Positions 15,319-23,215 of a DNA stretch of 26,037 bases are shown here, in pieces. A program made the translations under genes and the position numbers. Each line of letters opens with the position of its first letter. The first letter of the stretch is position 1. The stretch spans positions 1-26,037 of the forward strand of contig JBDHXE010000011.1 in NCBI GenBank assembly GCA_039810525.1, written 5' to 3'. The stretch comes from JBDHXE01 sp039810525 (lineage in GTDB: Bacteria > Bacteroidota > Ignavibacteria > Kapaibacteriales > UBA2268). Below the pieces are notes generated by a model, which did not search any database, was not told the DNA's origin, and saw only the letters and a list, made by a program, of their open reading frames with translations.

Positions 15319-17604
15319 TTATCTTACAATATTAAATGGTAAGTTATAGAAATTGTTATCACTATTAATCAATATCATATAAGAACCAGCACTCAAATCC
15401 TTTACATTAATTAGTTCATTTGAAGGTAATGTTTGTTCTTTAATTAATTTGCCGCTCATATTATAAATTTTAATATTAATTTCGTTAGATGAAAGTATAT
15501 TTCCTTCTAATTTAATAAAATCAGTGCTTGGGTTAGGGTAAATCTTCAAATTATCATAAGATATTTTATCATTTACACTTGTTGGTAAATCATTAGTAAT
15601 AAGAACTTTATTGTTATAATTAAAATCATTATCGAAACCAGAGCATATAGCTAAATTTAAATCGCTTTCACTTATATTATTAATAAAATTACATTTTCCA
15701 CTTAAAGGTATAATTGTTTCTAATTCATCAGTTTTAGTATTATAAATTCTATAATCAGAATTTATTGTGCAAGCATAAAGATTATTATTGTGATAAATAA
15801 CTGATGTAGGACCATTCATAACATAATTTGTAGCTAAATTATATTGATTAACTTCATTAGTATTAATATCAACCATAGTAACTGTGCCTTTATTAGCCGA
15901 TAAAGAAATTAATTTGCTATCTGTAAAAAGTAATTGAAAAGGATTGTCTATTTCTATTAAATTTTCTAATTTGAAGTCAACCATATGTCCAATAGGACCG
16001 TAGTTTAAATAATATTTATTGTCACTATTATCATAATAACTAAATGCTAAACCAATACCTTTTGGATCAGTATAATATTTTAAATTAGAGACTTTTCCGA
16101 ATCCATTTAACTTCTGTAAAACCATACCGCTTACTAAATTGATTACATATATCGAATCTTTATTTTCGCTATTATTTTTTACTACCAACAAATGACCACC
16201 TGCAAAATCTAAAGCTGTAGCATTAATATTAGCTACATCATTATCTTCTACATTGTAATTTTCATAAGAATAAGATTTTATTACATCTTTATGAGCTATA
16301 TAAATTAGTTTATTATCTTTATCAATTGCAGGAATAAAAGGTAAATTAAACGAATTAAATTCAAATTCAAATTTTTTAATAGTTTGATTATCTTTAATTA
16401 TCCACCAACTTGGATTTTCATCACCATCATCAAAAATACCGTTTTTATTACTATCTAATCCATTACATATAACATTGATAGTACCATCTAAATTTGCTAC
16501 CCATAAAGGCACATAACCAACATCAAAAGTTGAATAAGTATTTTTATAAGTACTAGTTTCATAAATTTCCACAATATTCGATGCTGAATAATCACTATTA
16601 TATATACCTGCTACAGCAATAGTATTATTATCTAATTGCTCTAAACCTTCAAGGTGCAAATTATTTTTAGAATTAATTATAGATTCCAAAGCACCAGTTT
16701 CAATATCAAAAATTCTAAAGTCTTCCGCATAGGTTGTTACATATAATTTTCCATCAACTACTTTTAAATCTCTTGGACCATTATATCCAGTAGTACCTAA
16801 ATTAAAGCTTCTAACTTCTTTAGATTCTAAATCAACACCTTTAACAATATTTGAAAAATTAACAGTTGCGAAAATTCTACCATTACTATACGCAATGTCA
16901 TTGCCCGTATCTCCTAATAAAATACTATCAGAAAGTGCAAAATCAAATTTATGATCGATTGCTCCATAATAAAGTTTAGATTGGCTTTCACCAAAAGGAC
17001 CAACTGTTAATGCAGCAATACTAATACCTTGGTCACCTTGATAATAAATACAATTCATCAAGTTAGTACCAATTTTGATAGTTTGAAGAACCTGATTATT
17101 ACTTAAATTGATAACGGACAATTGACCATTACTATTATCATCATTTGATGAAACTAATAAATGACCAGCAATATATTCTAACCCATTAGCAGAAATATTA
17201 CTAATATTATCATCAATTACAGAATAATCATCTAAACTAATTGAAACTATACCGCTTAATAGTGGCATATAAAGAATATGTCCAACTTTATCAACTGCTA
17301 CTCTTATAGGTAAGTAATTAGTAAAATCATTAAAAGTAAATACTTTTTCAGATGAGTATTTATCATTGTCTTTGTTGTAGGAAACATACCATAAAGATGG
17401 GTATTCATCCCCATCATCGTAATTAAAATCAAAATCTAAGTCTTGACCTAAACATACCACATAAAATCCATTATCATCTATCTTAAAGATGTTGTTAGGA
17501 CTTATGCCTACTTTTACTTCAGCCTTATAATCATAGTAAGTAAAAGCAAACACACTATTTATAGAAATAGTAAAAAGAATGAAAGTAAGTACTTTCTTTA
17601 ACAT
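15319..17604 (-). CDS. T9SS-sorted double beta-propeller protein under a cobalamin riboswitch
   Basis: The 761-aa protein has a signal peptide without a lipobox (MLKKVLTFILFTISINSVFA), two homologous halves (about 28-352 and 360-668) and a C-terminal T9SS type-A-like sorting domain (about 684-761: IYPNPS, then YNMSGKLI and LSAGSYMI). Matching pieces of the halves include GHLLVSSNDD/GHLLVVKNNS, GPRDLKVVDGKLY/GPTSVIYHNNNLY and DDGDEYPSLW/DDGDENPSWW. The short repeated strand-turn units resemble YncE/YVTN-like propellers. Surface location follows from the sorting domain. The cobalamin riboswitch just upstream points to vitamin B12 or corrinoid capture, as for BtuG surface propellers in Bacteroides; this is inference, since no BtuB-type transporter is in view. 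TAGGAG lies 6 bp before the ATG. An alternative is a generic surface adhesin or sensor repressed by B12. Confidence 0.85.
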   Translation of the reverse strand: MLKKVLTFILFTISINSVFAFTYYDYKAEVKVGISPNNIFKIDDNGFYVVCLGQDLDFDFNYDDGDEYPSLWYVSYNKDNDKYSSEKVFTFNDFTNYLPIRVAVDKVGHILYMPLLSGIVSISLDDYSVIDDNISNISANGLEYIAGHLLVSSNDDNSNGQLSVINLSNNQVLQTIKIGTNLMNCIYYQGDQGISIAALTVGPFGESQSKLYYGAIDHKFDFALSDSILLGDTGNDIAYSNGRIFATVNFSNIVKGVDLESKEVRSFNLGTTGYNGPRDLKVVDGKLYVTTYAEDFRIFDIETGALESIINSKNNLHLEGLEQLDNNTIAVAGIYNSDYSASNIVEIYETSTYKNTYSTFDVGYVPLWVANLDGTINVICNGLDSNKNGIFDDGDENPSWWIIKDNQTIKKFEFEFNSFNLPFIPAIDKDNKLIYIAHKDVIKSYSYENYNVEDNDVANINATALDFAGGHLLVVKNNSENKDSIYVINLVSGMVLQKLNGFGKVSNLKYYTDPKGIGLAFSYYDNSDNKYYLNYGPIGHMVDFKLENLIEIDNPFQLLFTDSKLISLSANKGTVTMVDINTNEVNQYNLATNYVMNGPTSVIYHNNNLYACTINSDYRIYNTKTDELETIIPLSGKCNFINNISESDLNLAICSGFDNDFNYNNKVLITNDLPTSVNDKISYDNLKIYPNPSTDFIKLEGNILSSNEINIKIYNMSGKLIKEQTLPSNELINVKDLSAGSYMILINSDNNFYNLPFNIVR

Positions 17605-17627
17605 TATAAACTCCTAAAAATATTAAT

Positions 17628-17651
17628 AAAAAAGCGGAGATTTATGCCGCT
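17628..17651 (-). terminator. Riboswitch-linked intrinsic terminator
   Basis: On the minus strand AGCGG (17651-17647), a loop CATAAATCT and CCGCT (17637-17633) form a short GC-rich stem directly followed by T residues (17633-17628). It lies between the cobalamin aptamer and the AGGAG of the propeller gene, about 24 bp before the start codon. This is where the expression platform of a transcription-terminating riboswitch should be. The stem is only 5 bp, so strength is uncertain. Confidence 0.72.
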
Positions 17652-17654
17652 CCT

Positions 17655-17853
17655 ATTCGTTTGTTTCTTCGCAAACTACACTGCACTGGTCAGTATGAGC
17701 AATATTTTGCAGGTCTTCTGGCTCTGACTTTATCCTTATCTGCTGCCTTCCCATAAAATTATTACAGTGACATCCTTTCGGAACGCAGAATCGTCCATCA
17801 TTACAGCGGCGAGACCGCAGAAGATTTACACTTCTTTCCCTTACAAATCTGCT
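17655..17853 (-). promoter_or_regulatory. Cobalamin (B12) riboswitch
   Basis: Read on the minus strand, the leader has the conserved landmarks of the cobalamin riboswitch in the right order: GGGAAAGAAGTGTAAATC (about 17840-17823), GCGGTCTCGCCGCTGTAA (17818-17801), TTCCGAAAGGA (17783-17773), ATGGGAAGGCAGC (about 17754-17742) and the B12 box AGTCAGAGCCAGAAGACCTGC (17729-17709; consensus AGYCAGGAGACCTGCC). AGCAGATTTG at the 5' edge can pair with CAAAATATTGCT at 17710-17698 as the closing stem P1. A GTTTG/CAAAC hairpin lies downstream and may take part in the kissing interaction. B12 binding would be expected to favour the terminator at 17628-17651 and repress the secreted propeller gene. The call rests on motifs read by eye, not a covariance-model search. 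Confidence 0.9.
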
Positions 17854-17974
17854 ATTATTTATAACAAATTTTACAAAATATCCTTTTTATTAACGGTTAA
17901 ATTAGAAAATAAGTGAAATATTTATTAAAAAATATTAAATTTGTTTTTTGATTTTTAAATAAATTGGAATAATA

Positions 17975-20746
17975 ATGATAAGAGTGAAAATATTAGAAAT
18001 AATCACATTAGCTTTAGTAATAATTCACCCAGCATTTGCCAAGAAAGTATTTACTTTCCAAGATGCAATGAAATTTAAATCTGTTGCTGGGCAGAAAATA
18101 TCCAATGATGGTAAATGGATCCAATTTGTAGCAAATCCAGATAGAGGAGATGGTAATTTAATAATCCAATCAACCAAAGATACTACCCATTATAATATCG
18201 AAAGAGGTGCATACGGAGAATTCTCTGATAATAGCAAATGGGTAGCTGCTAAAGTACTACCCAAACAAATAGATCTAGCTAACGCAAAGACTCCAGCAGA
18301 TGCACCTAAGAATAGCCTTAGCTTACTAAATATTAGTACTTCTAAAGTTATTGAAATTGAATCAGTAAAGTCGTTTAAATTTACTAACGATGCAGAATGG
18401 CTTATTTATCATAAATTTGAAAACAAAGATGATAAAAGCGAAAAATTCAAAAAGAAAAAAATTGGAAGTACGCTTGTATTAAGGCATTTATTTACAGGAA
18501 CGGAAATACCAATAGAGAATGTTACAGAATTTGTAGTAGATTCCAATTCTAATTTTGTATTTTACACTATTTCGTCTGCAAATGGCAAAAGAGATGGAGT
18601 ATATGTTCGTAAATTAAAAGAGCATTTCGCACCAGAATTAGCAATCAATACATCAGAAAATAACTACTATTCTGCTTTATCATGGTTAGATAATATTGGC
18701 TTATTAGCATATATTACTGGTAGCTTAAGAAAAGATGGTACCACTGACAACGGTAATATTTATTATTGGGATTCTAATAAACCCGAAACAAAGAGAATAT
18801 TACTGAATTCAAGCGCAATTAATAATTTATATTATATCCCATCAATCAATAAGTTACAATGGACTGATGATGGTAGCAAATTATTTTTTGGATTCAAACC
18901 AATTGCCGAAAAAGACACTATACCAGACGAAGATATTAAATTTACTGATTCCACATTTTTTAATATAGATTCTATACTTTACAATGCAGATGATCAAATA
19001 TGGCATTGGAAAGATGATAGAATTGGCACATATCAAAAAAAATGGTGGGACGATAATAAAGATAGAACCTTTACTGGGATAATTGATATAAGCAAAGGTA
19101 CACACTTATTATTGGCTAATGATACTATAACTTCTATACCTTATACCGATAACTCATCATTTGCTATTGGGTACAATGAAATTAAATATAGCAAATTAAT
19201 ACTTTATGATGGCTGGTATTATGATTTATATTCTATTGACTTAACTACTGGGCAAAAAACTTTAATCGTTGATAAAATAGCTGAACCAGCTCATATTTCT
19301 CCCAAAGGAACGTATATTATTTACTTTAAAAATAAAAATTGGTACGTATATAATAATTTAACAAAAGAAAACGCTTCTTTGACAGGCAACCTAAAAATAC
19401 CTTTTTATGATGTAGACAATGATTTACCAAAACAACCAGATAGCTATGGTATTGGAGGTTGGTACAAAGATGAGCGTTTTGTGTATATTAACGAAAAATA
19501 TGATATATATCAATTTGCACCGGGAGAGCCCGGAGCATTTATTAATTTTACAGCGGCAGTAGGCCGTACTAATAAAATTCAGTTTAGAATTATAAACCTT
19601 AATAAAGATAAAAAATACTATAACTCAAAAGATACACTATTTGCAAATGCTTATTTTGAAGATTATAGGACAAATAATATATATTTTTTTGAAACTAATA
19701 TAGCTGGCGGTATAAATTTAAGTCTAGAGAATCAAACAGATTTTGTAAAAGGTAAAAATTTTACATTGCTTGGTAGAGCTAAATACACCAATGATTTAAT
19801 TTTTTCGAGAGAGAGTTTTGAAGAGTTCCCTGATATTTGGTACGGTGATTTATTCTTAAACAAAACAAAAAAAATTACTAATATTAACCCTCAAATGAAA
19901 GATTACATTTGGGGATATTCAGAACCTTTAGAATGGATTTCTGCACTAGGAGATACTATTAAAGGCTATATTATCAAACCAGATAATTATGATGCTAAAA
20001 AGAAATATCCTGCATTAGTATATTTTTATGAAAGATTTTCAGAATATACCTACAAATTCTATCAGCCCAGAATCAATCATAGACCAATATACCAAACTTA
20101 CTTAGGAGATGGATATTTAATATTTGTGCCAGATGTAATTTACAGAGCTGGAAGACCCGGACAAGATGCTTATGATTGTATTATACCCGGTATGGATACA
20201 TTGATAGCTCGAGGAATAATAGACAAAAATAAAGTAGTAATACAAGGACATAGTTGGGGTGGTTATCAAACCGCTTACTTAGCAGCCACAACTGATAGAT
20301 TTGCGGCAGCAGCAGCTGGTGCCCCTGTGGGTAATATGACAAGTGCATATAGTGAAATACGTTCAGAATCAGGTTTGGCACGCCAATTCCAATATGAAAA
20401 ATATCAAAGTAGAATTGGAGGTAATTTATGGGATTCATTAGATAGTTATTTGAGAAATTCACCAGTCTTTCAATTAAAAAAGGGAACTGTCCCATTGTTG
20501 ATATTACACGGTAATGTAGATGAAGCTGTTCCATTTCCTCAAGGTGTTGAATTGTTTTTGGCATACAAAAGGCTGAATAAACCAGCAGTATTAATAGAAT
20601 ATGACAAGGAGCCACACCATCCAAGAAAATACGAAAATAAGTTAGATTGGCAAATCAAAATGAAAGAATGGTTCGACTATTTTGTTTTTCACAAGTCTGA
20701 ACCTAAATGGATAATTGATGGACTACCATATAATGGAAGGAGATAA
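17975..20746 (+). CDS. Secreted S9-family (prolyl oligopeptidase-type) serine peptidase
   Basis: The 923-aa protein has a signal peptide (LEIITLALVIIHPAFA, cleavage likely near 22), a long N-terminal WD-like beta-propeller region (about 30-640) typical of dipeptidyl/acylaminoacyl peptidases, and a C-terminal alpha/beta-hydrolase domain (about 650-910). The catalytic triad is visible: S760 in GHSWGGYQTAY, D849 in HGNVDEAVPF and H881 in KEPHHPRKYEN. Such enzymes cut short peptides near the N-terminus or at Pro or acyl-blocked ends. It is likely periplasmic, since no T9SS domain or lipobox is seen. It starts divergently from the riboswitch-controlled gene and is followed by a GNAT-like gene 5 bp later. 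The exact substrate specificity cannot be read from sequence. Confidence 0.9.
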   Translation: MIRVKILEIITLALVIIHPAFAKKVFTFQDAMKFKSVAGQKISNDGKWIQFVANPDRGDGNLIIQSTKDTTHYNIERGAYGEFSDNSKWVAAKVLPKQIDLANAKTPADAPKNSLSLLNISTSKVIEIESVKSFKFTNDAEWLIYHKFENKDDKSEKFKKKKIGSTLVLRHLFTGTEIPIENVTEFVVDSNSNFVFYTISSANGKRDGVYVRKLKEHFAPELAINTSENNYYSALSWLDNIGLLAYITGSLRKDGTTDNGNIYYWDSNKPETKRILLNSSAINNLYYIPSINKLQWTDDGSKLFFGFKPIAEKDTIPDEDIKFTDSTFFNIDSILYNADDQIWHWKDDRIGTYQKKWWDDNKDRTFTGIIDISKGTHLLLANDTITSIPYTDNSSFAIGYNEIKYSKLILYDGWYYDLYSIDLTTGQKTLIVDKIAEPAHISPKGTYIIYFKNKNWYVYNNLTKENASLTGNLKIPFYDVDNDLPKQPDSYGIGGWYKDERFVYINEKYDIYQFAPGEPGAFINFTAAVGRTNKIQFRIINLNKDKKYYNSKDTLFANAYFEDYRTNNIYFFETNIAGGINLSLENQTDFVKGKNFTLLGRAKYTNDLIFSRESFEEFPDIWYGDLFLNKTKKITNINPQMKDYIWGYSEPLEWISALGDTIKGYIIKPDNYDAKKKYPALVYFYERFSEYTYKFYQPRINHRPIYQTYLGDGYLIFVPDVIYRAGRPGQDAYDCIIPGMDTLIARGIIDKNKVVIQGHSWGGYQTAYLAATTDRFAAAAAGAPVGNMTSAYSEIRSESGLARQFQYEKYQSRIGGNLWDSLDSYLRNSPVFQLKKGTVPLLILHGNVDEAVPFPQGVELFLAYKRLNKPAVLIEYDKEPHHPRKYENKLDWQIKMKEWFDYFVFHKSEPKWIIDGLPYNGRR

Positions 20747-20751
20747 TAATT

Positions 20752-21873
20752 ATGAAAACAGAAATTAGAGAAATAGAATCTAAACAAGATAGATTACGAT
20801 TTGTAAAATCTCAATGGGCATTTTACAAAGGAGACGAAAATTTCGTACCCCAATTAATAATAGACAGAATGAAACTTATTGATGTCAATAAAAATGCTTT
20901 TTACAAACACGCTAAATTAAAATTATATATTGCTGAACGTAATGGTACTATTGTTGGGAGAATTGCTGCTATTGTAAATGAATTACACAACTCTACACAC
21001 AACGATAAAGTTGGATTTTTTGGATTTTTTGAATGTGAAAACGACCAAGAAACAGCTACATTATTATTTGATGCAGCTGCCAATTGGTTAAAATCACAAG
21101 GTTGCGATATAATTCGAGGACCAATGAATCCTTCAATTAACGATGAGCTTGGTTTGCTAATTGAAAACTTTGATGAACCACCTATGATTTTGATGACCTA
21201 TAATCCTCCATATTATAGAGAATTAATAGAAAATTATGGTTTTTTGAAAGCAAAAGATCTATATGCGTATAAACTTAGATATTCAGATTTCGCTACTGAT
21301 AAACTCAAGAGAATGGTTAGTTTAATTACTGAAAGGCATCAAATTACATTTAGAAACGTCGATTTTAAAAAGAACTTTAATCGAGATGTTGCCTTAATAA
21401 AAGAAATATATAACAAAGCATGGCAGCCAAATTGGGGGTTTGTAAAATTAACCGATGCTGAACTAGATCAATTAGCTAATGATCTTAAACAAATTGCCGA
21501 GCCAACTTTAGCTTTTTTTGCTTATGTGAAAGGGCAGTTAGCAGGATTTCACTTGTCTTTACCAAATTTTAATCAAGTATTTATTCACAACAAAAATGGA
21601 AGTCTGTTAGGAGCCTTATGGCATATTTTTACCAAAAAGAAAAAAATATCACAGGTTAGAATTATTATTTTAGGTGTGTTACCAGAGTTCCAAAGAACAG
21701 GTGTAGATGCTGCTATATACGAGCAAAGCGGATTTAGAGCACATTTAAAAAATATGGAAGATGCAGAAGCTAGCTGGATACTTGAAGACAACGAAATGAT
21801 GAATAAAGGGCTTACAATGACTTTGAATGGTAAAATTTATAAAAAATATAGAATATTTGATAAAGAAATATGA
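20752..21873 (+). CDS. GNAT-like N-acyltransferase family protein (YghO-like)
   Basis: The 373-aa cytoplasmic protein looks like a two-part GNAT-type acyltransferase. The N-terminal half has LYIAERNGTIVGRIAAIVN, a core GNAT strand pair, and GPMNPSINDELGLLIE with NPPYYRELIENYGF, features I associate with the YghO-like group of uncharacterised proteins. The C-terminal half has IILGVLPEFQRTGVDAAIY, which resembles the acetyl-CoA pyrophosphate loop (Q/R-x-x-G-x-G/A). The substrate is unknown. GAAGGAGA at about 20736-20743, inside the end of the peptidase gene, is a strong ribosome-binding site. The stop codon overlaps the start of the HAD gene (ATGA), so the two are translationally coupled. Confidence 0.78.
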   Translation: MKTEIREIESKQDRLRFVKSQWAFYKGDENFVPQLIIDRMKLIDVNKNAFYKHAKLKLYIAERNGTIVGRIAAIVNELHNSTHNDKVGFFGFFECENDQETATLLFDAAANWLKSQGCDIIRGPMNPSINDELGLLIENFDEPPMILMTYNPPYYRELIENYGFLKAKDLYAYKLRYSDFATDKLKRMVSLITERHQITFRNVDFKKNFNRDVALIKEIYNKAWQPNWGFVKLTDAELDQLANDLKQIAEPTLAFFAYVKGQLAGFHLSLPNFNQVFIHNKNGSLLGALWHIFTKKKKISQVRIIILGVLPEFQRTGVDAAIYEQSGFRAHLKNMEDAEASWILEDNEMMNKGLTMTLNGKIYKKYRIFDKEI

Positions 21874-22616
21874 TAGAAGTAATTACAATAGATTTTTGGG
21901 ATACTTTATTTGATTCCTCAAACGGATTAAGCAGAAATGCCTCCAGACAACACGTTCTATTAGAAGAGATATCTAAATATGGAATGAAACTAAGTGATAA
22001 TGATTATGAAAATGCACTCAAATCATCTTGGGAATTTTTTAATAATATATGGGTTGAAGAACAACGAACACCATTAACTGAAGAAACAATAGAATTCTTA
22101 TGGAACTCACTAAACTTACCTTATAATCAATATAGTATTGATAGAATTGCAAAAGTTTTCAAAGATTCAATTTTAGATTACCCACCTAAACTGATAGATG
22201 GTATAGTTGAATTTCTTCAGAAATATAGTGATAAATATCAATTTGGCTTAATTTCAGACACTGGATTTAGCCCCGGTTCAGTATTAGTTGAACTATTAGA
22301 AATGAACGATATAGCCAAGTATTTCAAAAGTTATAGTTTTTCAGATGAAACAGGAGTTGCCAAACCAAATCCAAAAGCATATTTCAAAATTTTAAATGAA
22401 TTAAATACAAATACAGAAAATGCACTACATATCGGAGATAATGAAAACACTGATATTATTGGAGCGAAATCTATTGGGATGAAAGCTATTAGATTTGATA
22501 AATTCAAATCTAATAATTTTATGAAAACTAATTCATACAATACTATTGCAGACTATAGATGTAACAGTTGGGCTCAGATATCTTCTATATTTGATAGTTT
22601 CCCTGAGATTAAATAA
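21870..22616 (+). CDS. HAD-superfamily hydrolase
   Basis: The 248-aa protein has the four HAD motifs. Motif I is TIDFWDTLF with nucleophile D8, but the second acidic residue (D+2) of phosphatases is W10, as in DFWxTL-type members. Motif II is LISDTGF. Motif III has the Lys in GVAKPNPKAYF. Motif IV is HIGDNENTDIIGAKSIG with the metal-binding acids. Residues of about 20-90 form a helical cap (type C1). The lack of the D+2 general acid makes ordinary phosphatase action less certain; haloacid-dehalogenase-like relatives also lack it. It overlaps the GNAT-like gene by 4 bp (ATGA). The specific substrate is unknown. Confidence 0.87.
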   Translation: MIEVITIDFWDTLFDSSNGLSRNASRQHVLLEEISKYGMKLSDNDYENALKSSWEFFNNIWVEEQRTPLTEETIEFLWNSLNLPYNQYSIDRIAKVFKDSILDYPPKLIDGIVEFLQKYSDKYQFGLISDTGFSPGSVLVELLEMNDIAKYFKSYSFSDETGVAKPNPKAYFKILNELNTNTENALHIGDNENTDIIGAKSIGMKAIRFDKFKSNNFMKTNSYNTIADYRCNSWAQISSIFDSFPEIK

Positions 22617-22727
22617 TACTATTCTTCTATGTACTATCATAGCAACAGAAGCTATCTCATAAGTAAGATTTATATATTTTCGTTCATATTTCCTTATTTT
22701 GAAAAATGGTAGTGCAGGAACAAGTCA

Positions 22728-22772
22728 TCCTACACCTTTCGGAAGTGTAGGACGATTGGGAAGAAGTGTAAG
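22728..22772. repeat. Hairpin TCCTACAC/GTGTAGGA with an imperfect direct repeat
   Basis: TCCTACAC (22728-22735) pairs with GTGTAGGA (22745-22752) around CTTTCGGAA, where TT/AA can extend the stem to a TCGG loop. The right arm, GAAGTGTAGGAC (22742-22753), is repeated as GAAGTGTAAGAC (22763-22774). No T tract follows, so a terminator is unlikely; a structured RNA or a repeat-family remnant is possible. Confidence 0.5.
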
Positions 22773-23012
22773 ACATCTGGAGAATTAAATTAATTCCTTA
22801 TCATTTAACTTATGAAACAGCATTTGATGCGATTCAATTGAATTTTATATATCAATTAATTTAATATCTAAATCTTCTACTTATAAATATTTTAATTAAA
22901 ATAACAAATGTTTATGTATATCTAAAATAAAAATAAATTTTGATTAAATTAAATCGTCTATTAACTAATATATTGCAAATATATATACAACAATAATAAA
23001 TATAATCTATTC

Positions 23013-23137
23013 AACTAATTAATTTGGTAATTAGTTATTATTTTAATTAGTAAAATAATAGACTACATCATTAGAATAAAAGAAAATATTGCAAATAATT
23101 AGTTCATCAATTCAAAATTAAGTAGTTCTACTTAATT
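23013..23137. repeat. Cluster of inverted repeats and TAATTAGT sites upstream of the 655-aa regulator
   Basis: Three perfect dyads lie close together: AACTAATTA/TAATTAGTT (23013-23021 and 23028-23036), TATTATTTT/AAAATAATA (23036-23044 and 23052-23060) and AATTAAGTAG/CTACTTAATT (23116-23137, 2-nt spacer). The octamer TAATTAGT or its complement occurs at 23014, 23028, 23044 and 23096. In DNA this AT-rich, chance palindromes are common, so an operator role is tentative. Confidence 0.4.
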
Positions 23138-23215
23138 AAAAATTCAAAAAAGTGATATTTTTGAGTAGTTAATGTTTAGGAAAACAATATTTTATAATTA
23201 TTTTAGATATATGCT

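Larger units (their letters stand above)
22617..23215. other. AT-rich intergenic region of about 600 bp
   Basis: I see no convincing protein-coding or tRNA gene here. The stretch 22705-22785 is richer in G and C than its surroundings and contains a hairpin and a short repeat (listed separately). The rest, especially 22800-23215, is extremely AT-rich and contains several inverted repeats that may be operator sites for the gene at 23216. Confidence 0.6.

Noticed and set aside
20181..20624. 147-aa minus-strand open frame inside the S9 peptidase gene
   Set aside because: It lies opposite the catalytic domain, whose Ser, Asp and His motifs are intact, and shows no recognisable domain.
22705..22785. 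Possible tRNA in the G+C-richer islet
   Set aside because: There is no T-arm consensus, no acceptor-stem pairing and no plausible anticodon arm.
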